This document shows, one piece after another, positions 8,359-17,209 of a stretch of DNA of 37,401 bases. A program made the position numbers and the translations under genes. Where the stretch lies: the NCBI GenBank assembly GCA_903867855.1, contig CAIPTA010000150.1, positions 1 to 37,401 of the forward strand. Reading direction: 5' to 3'. The stretch's first letter is position 1. The number at the start of each line of letters is the position of its first letter. A model generated the notes under the pieces. It made no database searches. It saw only the letters and a list, made by a program, of their open reading frames with translations, and had not been told where the DNA came from. Source of the stretch: Oligoflexia bacterium (GTDB taxonomy: Bacteria > Bdellovibrionota > UBA1018 > CAIPTA01).

Positions 8359-8721
8359 ATGAAGGTAAAAAATATTTTTCTCACAGCGCTAATTACCCTT
8401 TTTGCCTTTGCAAAAGTTTGCGCTGCTTCTAACGCCTGTGAAGAGAACCCGTCGAAGGCGCTGCAGTTTGCCTCTGCCTTGATGGCAATCGAACTGAGTG
8501 AAAGCTTTCCATTTAGCCTACTGAGTCCTCCAGCCGGTACTATTGTGCAGGCTAGCCAAGTATGCGGAGCGATGGTCTCTAGCTCATTGGCTCCTTCAAA
8601 GCAGACGGGCTATACCGATCTCACCATGGTGTTTAAAGACAAAACCTGTCTGATTTCCTTGCAGCTCGCTGAAGATGGCAAAGTGGGAGATTTCTCCGCT
8701 TTTAGTTGCACTTCAAATTAA
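8359..8721 (+). CDS. Small exported protein, unknown function
   Basis: 120 residues from ATG 8359, chosen because GAGGAGC lies 8 bases upstream and the product begins with a signal peptide (NIFLTALITLFAFAKVCA). The mature domain of about 100 residues has four Cys (NACEE, QVCGA, KTCLI, FSCTS), which suggests two disulfides in the periplasm or outside the cell. I do not recognise a family. It follows the exported hydrolase by 69 bases on the same strand and may be co-transcribed. Confidence 0.75.
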   Translation: MKVKNIFLTALITLFAFAKVCAASNACEENPSKALQFASALMAIELSESFPFSLLSPPAGTIVQASQVCGAMVSSSLAPSKQTGYTDLTMVFKDKTCLISLQLAEDGKVGDFSAFSCTSN

Positions 8722-8778
8722 TAGACTAAGTTTGCTCTGCGTCTTTAGCTATTGGATTTGTTCTGTCACTCTTAGTGC

Positions 8779-10773
8779 ATGCCCAGGGTAAAGAAGGAAG
8801 CCGAGCGACTATTAGCCTTAAAAAAATTTGGTATACTGGATACCCCAGCCGATACCCTGCTCGACGATATTACTATCCTCGCCTCAAAAATTTGTGGCAC
8901 TCCAGTGGCACTCATAAGTTTGGTCGATGAGAATCGGCAATGGTTTAAATCAAAGGTTGGCATCGATGCCTCTGAAACGCCGCGGGATATCGCTTTTTGT
9001 TCTCACGCCATTGAAGAGGATCAACTTTTTGTAGTGGAAGATGCTACAATTGATCCACGCTTTCGGGAAAATCCACTCGTAACTGGTCCCACGAAGGTGC
9101 GCTTCTATGCCGGCGCCCAATTGAAAACCTCTAGCGGCTATAATATCGGCACTCTCTGCGTGATCGATCAAGTACCAAGGAAGCTAAAGAACGACGAGCG
9201 CATTGCGCTTGAGGCGCTTGCCAGGCAAGTAATTGTGAACTTTGAGCGGCAGCAATTTTCGGTTCAGCTGAAAGATCGGGAAACGTTTTTAGCGAATATT
9301 TTAACGATGCTTCCAGACCTTGTTTCGTATATCGACAAGAATTTTGTGTATCGTTATGTAAATCAAGCATACGAAAAATTCTTCAAAATCAATGTCAATA
9401 CCATTGTGGGCAAACCTATCCACCAAATCATTGGAGAAGGAGCGTTTCAATTAGCCAAGCCTTTTATGTTGAAGGCCTTGGCAGGCGAACGGCAAGATTT
9501 TCATCTAAAAATGCCGTATGTGATCGAGGGGGACATTCGAACTAATTTTATGAATGCTCACTATATTCCTGATCGCAAAGAAAGTGGGGATATTGAGGGG
9601 ATCTTTATCGTGGTGAGCGATGTTACGGAACTGAAGCTTGCGGAAGAAATTGCTCTGCAAAAATCCGATGAATTGACGAAGGCCCTTGAAGAATCCAAGA
9701 AAAATGAAAATGCTTTTCGGGCTATCTTCGAATATTCGCCAGTGGGCATTATTAATGTGGACAAAGATTTAAATTATATTGCCGTGAATCCTGCCTATGA
9801 ACAAATGCTCGGATATTCGGAGCATGAACTAAAAACAATGAACGTATTAGACATTACTCTTCCCGATGATCGTGATGTAACGAAGAATTCTCGTCCGAAA
9901 ACTGGCAATAATAATTATTTAAAACGGTTGATTAAGCGATATTTGCATAAATCTGGAAGGGTAGTTTGGGTTGAAGTTTCGAGCCGAGCGGTTAAATTAT
10001 TGCCCGACTCGGAACCGGTTTTCTTTGCAGTCATCAAAGACATTACGGAATTGCAAAACTTACAAGAGCAGCTGGATTTAGAGCGACAAAAATCAATTCA
10101 AAATGCAAAACTGGCCTCACTCGGTGAAATGTCAGCTGGGATTGCTCATGAAATCAATAATCCATTGGCAATTATTTCTGCCACACTTTCTTATCTCCAT
10201 ACATTTATCCATGATCCTGAAAAATTTAAGCAAAAGATCGATGCCTTGCAAAGGGCGGTGGATCGGATTGCCAAGATCGTTCGCGGACTCAAAAAATTCT
10301 CTCGTAGTGCAGAGCCAATTGCACATTCAATAGAAAGTATCTCCGCGATCGTAAAGGAATCCATCATGCTAGTTGAGGCAAAGGCTAAGAAGCACGATGT
10401 TGAGATCAAAGTATATCTGGACGAATCCTTTAATATTTCTTGCTCGGAAATTGAAATAGAGCAGGTGTTTGTAAATTTATTAAGCAATGCCATCGATGCT
10501 GTGAAAGTGCTATCGGAGCGATGGATACAAATCAATGCAAGAGTGGATGAGAATTCTATTATAGTGCACGTGCTAGATTCCGGAACTGGTATTCCGAAGG
10601 AAATCTGCGATAAGCTATTTCAGCCATTCTTTACTACGAAGCCGATTGGGGAAGGCACTGGCATCGGGCTCTCCATTTCGAAGGGAATACTGGAAGATCA
10701 CGGCGCTACGATTGAGTTTTTAGCTGATTCTAAAAATACCTGTTTCGAGTTGAGATTTCAGCGCTGTGGCTAA
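8779..10773 (+). CDS. GAF-PAS-PAS sensor histidine kinase
   Basis: 664 residues without membrane helices, so probably cytoplasmic. Order: GAF domain ~10-165 (ITILASKICGTPVALISLVDE...TLCVIDQ), PAS ~172-285 (LPDLVSYIDKNFVYRYVNQAY), PAS ~312-432 (IFEYSPVGIINVDKDLNYIAVN), dimerisation/phosphoacceptor helix with H457 in GEMSAGIAHEINNPLA, then the HATPase domain (N-box NLLSNAIDAV, G1 DSGTGIP, G2 GEGTGIGLSIS). The PAS segments may bind a small ligand or heme; no cofactor residue is obvious. Its stop overlaps by a few bases the stop of the convergent receiver-domain gene, which makes that protein a candidate partner even though the two are not co-transcribed. Confidence 0.95.
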   Translation: MPRVKKEAERLLALKKFGILDTPADTLLDDITILASKICGTPVALISLVDENRQWFKSKVGIDASETPRDIAFCSHAIEEDQLFVVEDATIDPRFRENPLVTGPTKVRFYAGAQLKTSSGYNIGTLCVIDQVPRKLKNDERIALEALARQVIVNFERQQFSVQLKDRETFLANILTMLPDLVSYIDKNFVYRYVNQAYEKFFKINVNTIVGKPIHQIIGEGAFQLAKPFMLKALAGERQDFHLKMPYVIEGDIRTNFMNAHYIPDRKESGDIEGIFIVVSDVTELKLAEEIALQKSDELTKALEESKKNENAFRAIFEYSPVGIINVDKDLNYIAVNPAYEQMLGYSEHELKTMNVLDITLPDDRDVTKNSRPKTGNNNYLKRLIKRYLHKSGRVVWVEVSSRAVKLLPDSEPVFFAVIKDITELQNLQEQLDLERQKSIQNAKLASLGEMSAGIAHEINNPLAIISATLSYLHTFIHDPEKFKQKIDALQRAVDRIAKIVRGLKKFSRSAEPIAHSIESISAIVKESIMLVEAKAKKHDVEIKVYLDESFNISCSEIEIEQVFVNLLSNAIDAVKVLSERWIQINARVDENSIIVHVLDSGTGIPKEICDKLFQPFFTTKPIGEGTGIGLSISKGILEDHGATIEFLADSKNTCFELRFQRCG

Positions 10774-11321
10774 GAGGGCTTCTTCGTATTCAGAGATTTT
10801 TCTAGGAGCTCTTCCACTAGATTTGGCACGGGGATGCCTTTCGCTATCGCAAGGGTATTTAAAGCGCGAATAACTTCACTCGAAAGGCTAAGCGTTAGAG
10901 ATTCCCTGGGAGATATTCCATCCGCGCGGGAGGAGAGTACAGCTTCTGCATTTTTCTGGTCTGATTGATACATAAGAGCCATCTTTACAGTGGATAATAT
11001 GGCATCAACAGAGAAAGGCTTATCCACAAAATCAAGGGCGCCGAGCTGCCAAGCTGTGCGTAAATTTTTGGCATCTCCAAAAGCAGAGATGAAGACAACT
11101 GCTACCTTATTACCCTGAGAGCGTAATTCTTGAAGCATTTGCAGGCCAGTCATTTGCGGCATGCTCACATCTGATAATATTAGGTCTGGTTGGTGCACCT
11201 TAGTTTGTTCGAGGGCTTCCTTACCATTGGAGGCGGTGAGCGTTGTATAATCCGACAATAACTCCTGTAAAATCTCAACGATGCTTGGTTCATCGTCTAC
11301 AATGAGAACTTTCTTTTTCAT
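10770..11321 (-). CDS. Response regulator with ribbon-helix-helix-like output tail
   Basis: 183 residues from ATG 11321; a longer frame from TTG 11366 adds non-homologous sequence. Residues 1-~118 are a receiver domain: KKVLIVDDEPSIVEIL, phosphoacceptor Asp in DLILSDVSMPQM, VVFISAFGD and the Lys in DFVDKPFSVD. After a linker of ~20 residues, the tail SLTLSLSSEVIRALNTLAIA then GIPVPNLVEELLEKSLN has the strand-helix-helix pattern of CopG/Arc-like DNA-binding domains. If right, phosphorylation would control DNA binding through an unusual output domain; this is pattern recognition only. Convergent with the histidine kinase at 8779 (stops overlap) and divergent from the chemosensory operon, so it could serve either. 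Confidence 0.85.
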   Translation of the reverse strand: MKKKVLIVDDEPSIVEILQELLSDYTTLTASNGKEALEQTKVHQPDLILSDVSMPQMTGLQMLQELRSQGNKVAVVFISAFGDAKNLRTAWQLGALDFVDKPFSVDAILSTVKMALMYQSDQKNAEAVLSSRADGISPRESLTLSLSSEVIRALNTLAIAKGIPVPNLVEELLEKSLNTKKPS

Positions 11322-11487
11322 GGCTACATAACGGATAGCTGAGTTCTTTAGTTTAGGGAATTCCAACGGGCGAGCACTTAACCTGTTAAGAGGTGCCGCG
11401 CATTTTTTACGAGCAGCGAATAGAGATTAAGTGCCTCCTTAGAGATGACGATAAATTGCTTAGCATAATCGATTTAAGAGAGCACCT

Positions 11488-12930
11488 ATGAAACAAGAAG
11501 CAATAACTCCAGTAGATGAATCCGAAGAATTTCAAGTTTCCGAAATGTTCGTTTCACGGACCGACAAAAAAGGAATTATTCAATCTGGTAATGAAGTATT
11601 TGTAAGAATATCTGGCTACACATTTCAGGAACTTCTTAAAAGGCCCCATAACGTAATCCGTCACACCGATATGCCAAAGTCGGTGTTCAAACTTTTTTGG
11701 TCGCGCCTCAAAGCCGATCTGCCTACTTTTGCCTATGTGAAAAATCGTTCCAAATCAGGAAAGCACTACTGGGTGCTTGCTGCCGCTTTTCCTAATCCAG
11801 ATGGGTATTTTTCGATCCGATTAAAACCAACGAGTGAAATACTAAAAAAAATTATCCCGCTTTATTCCGCTGTATTGCAGCTCGAAAAAGAGAAGGGAAT
11901 GGAAGAAGGAGAGCAATATCTTCTTAAACAATTAGAGCTGATGGGATTTAGTGACTACGATAAATTTATGTTATTTGCCATGCAAGAAGAGCTAATGGCA
12001 AAAGAAAAGCAAACGAGCAAAGAGAGTATTCTAGATACTGCAAATTCCGTAGGCAGGAGCCAATATAAAAAATTGAAGGACTTGCGCGACTACGCTGTGC
12101 TAGCCAATACCGAAATTCAAAAGACGGGCCAGCAGATTTCAGGCCTACAAACGAGAAATAAGGGCTTCATTGAATATGCACAAAAAGTGAAGAATTCCTG
12201 CGTCCGCCTACAATATCTCGCCTCTAATATGTCAATTACTGCACACAAATTTGGTAAAGAAGGTGGGAGCCTCGCTGTGGTAGCAGCCTCTTATCAGGCA
12301 GCCACGCAAAGGGTGCAAAAGGGTCTTGATGCCTTCTGTAGTTCACTGGAAAAAGTGATCACGGAGCTTGATCGTTCCTTGGTGGATGTGCTTTGCCTTC
12401 GAGTACAGATTGAAATGATTAGCTTTGAGATTGATGAGGCGGAGCGTGCCATTTTTACTAATGAACAGAACCGCAATTTTCCAATAGAAAAGCGCATTGA
12501 AGATATAGGTATTCTTTTGCATATAGTGCACGCCTATTTCATGAGCTCAAATGAAAACCTAGTTGGCTATTACAAAAAAATACAGGGCACACAGAGCCTA
12601 TGCCGCGATATTTCTAAGATTTTGCTAAATATTGATCTTATTCGAACCGGTGGCCTGATCGAAGGTTCTCGCACGGATAAAGTAGAAAAATCCTTTCAGC
12701 CCTTTATGGAAGATCTTTCCAAGATCATCACTGAAGTGCAGGATCCGATCGAGCAGATCTCAAGTTTTCTGCAGTCGCTGGATACTGGCTACGACGCTGC
12801 GATGACGTTTACACGAAGAACGGAATTTTTTCTTTCTAAAGCAGCTCATTTACATTCTGTATTTTTGGGTAAAAAAATGGACGAACCGAATAGTCCAACA
12901 ATTCAAATCGTCCCTAATCAAGCGGCATAG
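11488..12930 (+). CDS. Soluble Aer-like PAS protein with degenerate MCP-like domain
   Basis: 480 residues, first gene of the chemosensory operon. Residues ~15-115 form an Aer-type PAS domain: VSRTDKKGIIQSGNEVFVRI, GYTFQELLKRPHNVIRHTDM, PKSVFKLFW and the closing KHYWVLAA. This class often binds FAD or heme and senses redox state or oxygen. No membrane helix is present. The remainder is long helices; around residues 240-272 RLQYLASNMSITAHKFGKEG then GSLAVVAASYQ resembles the MCP hairpin tip (LLALNASIEAARAG...GFAVVA), but the usual EAARAG is replaced by TAHKFG. It may therefore couple to CheA/CheW in altered form or act as a decoy. Ten bases separate it from cheA. AAGAGAGC precedes the ATG. Confidence 0.85.
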   Translation: MKQEAITPVDESEEFQVSEMFVSRTDKKGIIQSGNEVFVRISGYTFQELLKRPHNVIRHTDMPKSVFKLFWSRLKADLPTFAYVKNRSKSGKHYWVLAAAFPNPDGYFSIRLKPTSEILKKIIPLYSAVLQLEKEKGMEEGEQYLLKQLELMGFSDYDKFMLFAMQEELMAKEKQTSKESILDTANSVGRSQYKKLKDLRDYAVLANTEIQKTGQQISGLQTRNKGFIEYAQKVKNSCVRLQYLASNMSITAHKFGKEGGSLAVVAASYQAATQRVQKGLDAFCSSLEKVITELDRSLVDVLCLRVQIEMISFEIDEAERAIFTNEQNRNFPIEKRIEDIGILLHIVHAYFMSSNENLVGYYKKIQGTQSLCRDISKILLNIDLIRTGGLIEGSRTDKVEKSFQPFMEDLSKIITEVQDPIEQISSFLQSLDTGYDAAMTFTRRTEFFLSKAAHLHSVFLGKKMDEPNSPTIQIVPNQAA

Positions 12931-12940
12931 AGGAAAGCGA

Positions 12941-14656
12941 ATGGATTTCGATCAAGAAATAGTACTTGGATTCTGCGATGAGGCAGATGATCTCATTAAT
13001 CGCTGGGAAGCGCTTTGTTTAGAGCTTTCAAAGAGCGCTGACGATGGTCGCCTCGGCGAGCTGTTTCGCATCGCACACAATATTAAAGGCGGATCGCGTG
13101 CGGTGGGTTTGAACGAACTTGGCGATTTCATCCACAAAATTGAAGATGGCATTACCTTGATTCGTGAAGGAAAAGTGGGCTTCAGTGTAAAAATTAATTC
13201 CTTACTTTTAGAAACACAAAAATTGCTTTCTGATTGGATTAGTTCTGTAAGAAAAGATTTCTCCTTTGCCCCAGATTGGAAACCTCTCGTAAATCGATAT
13301 AAGGCCGCCTTTCAGGGAGAAGGGAGCAGCGTTACCATTGCTGCAATCCCATCAGAAACTTCGAAGGATTTTCCAAAGTCTACGGAGCCTGATGTGGCAG
13401 CGCCACAAGTTGTTGAGCGTGAACAAAAGGAGAAACCGGTGGTCGCAGCGAAAGTTGCTTCACAGCCCGCTGCAACTGGGCATGAAACGGTGAGAGTATC
13501 AGCTCAAAAGCTTGATCAACTCTTGCAGGCGATTGGAGAGCTATCAATCCATCAATCGATTATTTGGCATGCGAGAAATCATTTTAGTTCGGCTGGAAAG
13601 ATGATCACGCATTCCGTGCAGCTTAGCCAAAAATTAACCAAGGAATTATATGATCGTGCACTTTCCCTGCGCATGCAGCCGATTCAAAGTCTTTTTCAGC
13701 GTCTAGAGCGCAATGTGATGGAGCTATCTACGAGTCTTGGCAAGGAAGTAGATGTGGCAGTAGTTGGTGGCGATGTGGAACTCGATAAAACAGTGATGGA
13801 GAAAATTGTTGATCCAATGACTCACATTGTACGCAATGCGATCGATCATGGCGTGGAGACAGCGGAGGCACGCATCGCTACAGGCAAATCCGCGAGAGGA
13901 CTCATCACTATTTCTGCTACTCAAGATGCAGGCAGCATCGAAATTCGAGTAAGTGATGATGGCAAAGGCTTACGTGCAGACAAATTGCTTCAAAAAGCGC
14001 AAGAAAAGCAGCTAATTTCTGCTGATGCTGAGTTAACAGAAAATGAAATTTTTCAGCTTATATTTCTACCTGGATTTTCCACCGCAGAAAAAGTTACGGA
14101 TGTTTCTGGTCGAGGTGTAGGTATGGATGTTGTGAAGCGAGCACTTGAAGAACTCCAAGGAACGATTCGTATCGAATCTGAAGTGGGGAAAGGCACCAGC
14201 TTTAATATTTCTTTGCCCACCTCGGTAAGTATCGTGGATGCCATGATTTTTGGTCTATGCGGACAGAAATACGTAGTACCAGTTACGGAACTCGATGAAG
14301 TAATTGATTTGACCTCGAGCATTGAACTTGGCGAACAGAAAATGTTCTCCTTGCGCGGACAGATAGTTCCGATCATCGGCCTTAATAACTATTTGAGCCA
14401 TAAAAGAGACCCAAAATCTAAGTTCCAAACATTATTCATCTGCAAACGTGGAACAAAGCGAATTGGCCTTCTTGCCGATGAAGTATTTGGCGAACAGCAA
14501 ATTGTGGTGCGACCACTCAATGAAAATATTAGCGGTGCCTTTGGACTTTTAGGCGGAACTATTCTGAGTAATGGGGAGCCCGGCATAATCGTTGATGTAC
14601 CGGCCATCGCAGATCGCTATCTAAAAGAAATTTCAAATGAAGGAGTAGCAGCATGA
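12941..14656 (+). CDS. cheA: Chemotaxis histidine kinase CheA
   Basis: 571 residues. P1/Hpt domain 1-~105 with phosphoacceptor H46 in RIAHNIKGGSRAVGL. The CheY/CheB-docking P2 domain seems absent: residues ~110-180 are a Pro/Ala/Glu linker. P3 dimerisation starts at TVRVSAQKLDQLLQAIGELS. P4 kinase domain carries the N-box HIVRNAIDHGVE, SDDGKGL and GRGVGMDVVKRAL. P5 CheW-like domain ~430-560 (VDAMIFGLCGQKYVVPVTEL). It autophosphorylates on P1 and passes phosphate to receiver domains, while P5 joins CheW and receptors. AGGAAAGC precedes the ATG, and its stop overlaps the cheW start (ATGA), indicating translational coupling. Lack of P2 suggests a simplified or non-flagellar signalling branch, which is inference. 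Confidence 0.97.
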   Translation: MDFDQEIVLGFCDEADDLINRWEALCLELSKSADDGRLGELFRIAHNIKGGSRAVGLNELGDFIHKIEDGITLIREGKVGFSVKINSLLLETQKLLSDWISSVRKDFSFAPDWKPLVNRYKAAFQGEGSSVTIAAIPSETSKDFPKSTEPDVAAPQVVEREQKEKPVVAAKVASQPAATGHETVRVSAQKLDQLLQAIGELSIHQSIIWHARNHFSSAGKMITHSVQLSQKLTKELYDRALSLRMQPIQSLFQRLERNVMELSTSLGKEVDVAVVGGDVELDKTVMEKIVDPMTHIVRNAIDHGVETAEARIATGKSARGLITISATQDAGSIEIRVSDDGKGLRADKLLQKAQEKQLISADAELTENEIFQLIFLPGFSTAEKVTDVSGRGVGMDVVKRALEELQGTIRIESEVGKGTSFNISLPTSVSIVDAMIFGLCGQKYVVPVTELDEVIDLTSSIELGEQKMFSLRGQIVPIIGLNNYLSHKRDPKSKFQTLFICKRGTKRIGLLADEVFGEQQIVVRPLNENISGAFGLLGGTILSNGEPGIIVDVPAIADRYLKEISNEGVAA

Positions 14657-15096
14657 CAGGCAATGAAGAAAAGTATTTGGTTTATGCTATCTGTGATGAA
14701 CTATACGGTAGTCCGCTACTCTCTGTAAGAGAAGTATTGGAGTATCAGAAACCAAAATTTATGCCGAATATGGCGAAGCACTTTTCAGGAGTAGTAAATG
14801 TGCGAGGCGCTATTGTAGGCGTGGTTGATCTGCGCACGAAATTTGGAAGTCCTGCTGATATCAATCGAAAAACTTCCATGCTACTTTGTGATACAGAAAC
14901 TGGTCCGATCGCCGCTGTGGTGGATCATGTGGATTGCGTAGTCGCCTTCGGCGATGCTGATCTGGAACGTAAACCCCCAGTACAATCTAAATTGGATCAA
15001 TCTTATTTACTTGGAGTGGCCAAGATGAAAGAGAAACTAGTTACCATCATTGATCTAAATAAATCCCTCTCAGAGGAAAACTTGAAAGTCGCTTGA
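14653..15096 (+). CDS. cheW: CheW coupling protein
   Basis: 147 residues, one CheW domain: KYLVYAICDELYGSPLLSVR, EVLEYQKPKFMPNMAKHFSG, VVNVRGAIVGVVDLRTKFG, GPIAAVVDHVDCVV and LLGVAKMKEKLVTIIDLNK. It bridges the CheA P5 domain and receptor tips at the membrane. The start overlaps the cheA stop by 4 bases and the MCP gene follows after 9 bases, so it belongs to the same transcript. Length is normal for the family and no oddities are seen. Confidence 0.96.
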   Translation: MTGNEEKYLVYAICDELYGSPLLSVREVLEYQKPKFMPNMAKHFSGVVNVRGAIVGVVDLRTKFGSPADINRKTSMLLCDTETGPIAAVVDHVDCVVAFGDADLERKPPVQSKLDQSYLLGVAKMKEKLVTIIDLNKSLSEENLKVA

Positions 15097-15105
15097 GGGT
15101 AGAAT

Positions 15106-17205
15106 ATGAAAGTGTTTTTCACTAAAATATCTTTTTTTCACAAGCTCTTAGCAGTGAATTTGGCGGTGTTTGCCCTTACCCTAGGTGCTAATGCCTTTCA
15201 ATTTCAAAGTCTCGTTGATTCTCTCAAATCACGTCAGAGAGAATTTCTATCCTACTCTGCGGCGGATGCGGCGGAATCAGTAGCAAAACATTTTCGTGAA
15301 GCGTATGTAGCACCTCAAATATTGGCGAAAAACAATTCTTTTCAATCTGGAGATCTTGGGCGTATTCAGGAGGCGCTGGATAAATTTGCTGCTGATCATA
15401 GCAATACTGATCTATCCATATTTATGAATCTCGATGGCGAAGTGCTTGCCACTAATACAAAAAATGCCAACGGCACAAACCTTGATACTGGAAAGATAAT
15501 TGGAAAAAATGTAAAAAAAGAGGAATGGTTTACAAAGCTTTTAGCGAAGGAGTTTACTGAAGACTCAAGCAAGAGTTTACAGGGAGGCGTATATTCTGGG
15601 CCCTTCTTTAGCGAGTTAGCCTCTGCCGCCTATGCAGAGCAGCGCTATACTTCAGTATTTGCTTCGCCCGTGTTTAATAGTTCTGGTTCTATCGTAGGGG
15701 CTGTGGCAAATTTTGAGAACTTCAATTGGGCCGATGCTGAATTTTCTGCATTTTATAAACACTGGAAAGAAAAGCATATGCCGGGTATCCGCTTTTCTGT
15801 TTTAGATAAAAAGGGCAATGTGCTTGCTGTATATAGCCCAAGTGAAAATGGCGGAAGTTTAACGCCTAAGCATGATACAAGTATCTTGCAAAAGAAGAAT
15901 TTTTTCGAAGCAAATCGCTCACTAGCTTCGACCATCTCTGCAGGACAGGCGGGCTATTCTGTATTTCTTGCGCCCGACAGCAACACAAAGCAGGCAGCTG
16001 GATATCACCCAGTGGAGAGTGCTGGATTTCCCGGGGTGCTCGGGTGGTCTATTCTTACGACAATCGATGAGAGTGCGCTTCTAGGGAATCTTAACACTAG
16101 AGTAAATAATTTTTGGATTGTTCTTTTCAGCACAGTTTGTGCCTCGCTACTACTTCTGTTCTTTGTTGTAAATCGAGCTAGGAAGCAATTGGGAGCTTTC
16201 TCTCAACGTATTGGCGATGTGGTGAAAAAAGCAAGCGGTCTCGCCGATTCGCTTTCGGGAGCATCGGGTAGTTTGGCCAGCTCCACGCAAGAGCAAGCAG
16301 CTGCCATACAAGAGTCAGTTTCGGCGCTCAGTGAGATGAGCAGTATGATCTCGCAAACTGGTCAGAGCGTGCAGCATTCTTTGAGCTCCTCAAAGGAGGC
16401 CACAATTGAAGCGGTAGAAGGCAAGAAAACTATTGAGCTCTTGAGCGGTGCGATTTTGGCCATTCAAAAGTCAAACGATCAGATGCAAGAGATATCCATA
16501 ATCATTGGTAACATTGGTGAAAAAACGTCCGTGATTAACGATATCGTTTTTAAAACTCAGCTTCTCTCCTTCAATGCCTCGATTGAGGCGGCGCGGGCGG
16601 GCGCTCATGGGCGTGGTTTCTCCGTTGTGGCGGAAGAAGTTAGTAATCTTGCGGAGCTAAGCGGAGAGGCCGCGAAAGAAATTGATGTGCTTCTGCAGGA
16701 GAGTCAGTCGAAAGTAAAAGATACGCTAGAATCGATCCAGGTGAGAGTCACAGATACGGTAAAGACAAACAGAATGGTTCAGCAAAGCTTTGAAACAATT
16801 TCTGGTTACGTGGAAAAAATGGAGCAGCAGTTGAACTCAATCGGTGAAGCATCGAAACAGCAAGAGCTAGGCATTCAACAGACCAATGCAGCCATGAGAC
16901 AGATGGAATCATCGGCCGAAGAAAATCGAGGTGCATCTGAAAAAACCCACCAGGCTTCTGAGGAGCTTAGTCGCGAGAGCAACTCCCTTTCTGCGCTAAC
17001 GGATGATTTAGCCTTTTTTGTTAACGGTGACTCAATTCGGGATCACTCCACAGGTAAGGCCATGGAAAAAATTGTTAAGGATGAGGTCACCACCATGGAC
17101 CTTGGAAAATTAGTAAGTAGCATTTCCTCGATGCAAGAAGGACAGTTGGGCGAACCCACCAAGGAAGTCAAAAATAAGGATCAGTTTTTTAAGAAAGCGG
17201 CTTAG
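15106..17205 (+). CDS. Methyl-accepting chemotaxis protein with Cache-like sensor, no clear HAMP
   Basis: 699 residues. TM1 at ~12-35 (LLAVNLAVFALTLGANAF), a large periplasmic region ~36-330 whose pattern (SIFMNLDGEVLATNT, SVFASPVFNSSGSIVGAVAN, GWSILTTID) fits a double Cache sensor, and TM2 ~335-354 (WIVLFSTVCASLLLLFFVV). The signalling domain follows almost directly: ASSTQEQAAAIQESVSALSE, then the hairpin tip QLLSFNASIEAARAGAHGRG FSVVAEEVSNLAELS at ~485-520. I see no convincing HAMP between TM2 and the coiled coil, and no C-terminal CheR/CheB-tethering pentapeptide. It binds CheW and CheA and is presumably methylated by the next gene product. The ligand is unknown. Confidence 0.95.
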   Translation: MKVFFTKISFFHKLLAVNLAVFALTLGANAFQFQSLVDSLKSRQREFLSYSAADAAESVAKHFREAYVAPQILAKNNSFQSGDLGRIQEALDKFAADHSNTDLSIFMNLDGEVLATNTKNANGTNLDTGKIIGKNVKKEEWFTKLLAKEFTEDSSKSLQGGVYSGPFFSELASAAYAEQRYTSVFASPVFNSSGSIVGAVANFENFNWADAEFSAFYKHWKEKHMPGIRFSVLDKKGNVLAVYSPSENGGSLTPKHDTSILQKKNFFEANRSLASTISAGQAGYSVFLAPDSNTKQAAGYHPVESAGFPGVLGWSILTTIDESALLGNLNTRVNNFWIVLFSTVCASLLLLFFVVNRARKQLGAFSQRIGDVVKKASGLADSLSGASGSLASSTQEQAAAIQESVSALSEMSSMISQTGQSVQHSLSSSKEATIEAVEGKKTIELLSGAILAIQKSNDQMQEISIIIGNIGEKTSVINDIVFKTQLLSFNASIEAARAGAHGRGFSVVAEEVSNLAELSGEAAKEIDVLLQESQSKVKDTLESIQVRVTDTVKTNRMVQQSFETISGYVEKMEQQLNSIGEASKQQELGIQQTNAAMRQMESSAEENRGASEKTHQASEELSRESNSLSALTDDLAFFVNGDSIRDHSTGKAMEKIVKDEVTTMDLGKLVSSISSMQEGQLGEPTKEVKNKDQFFKKAA

Positions 17206-17209
17206 CGCA

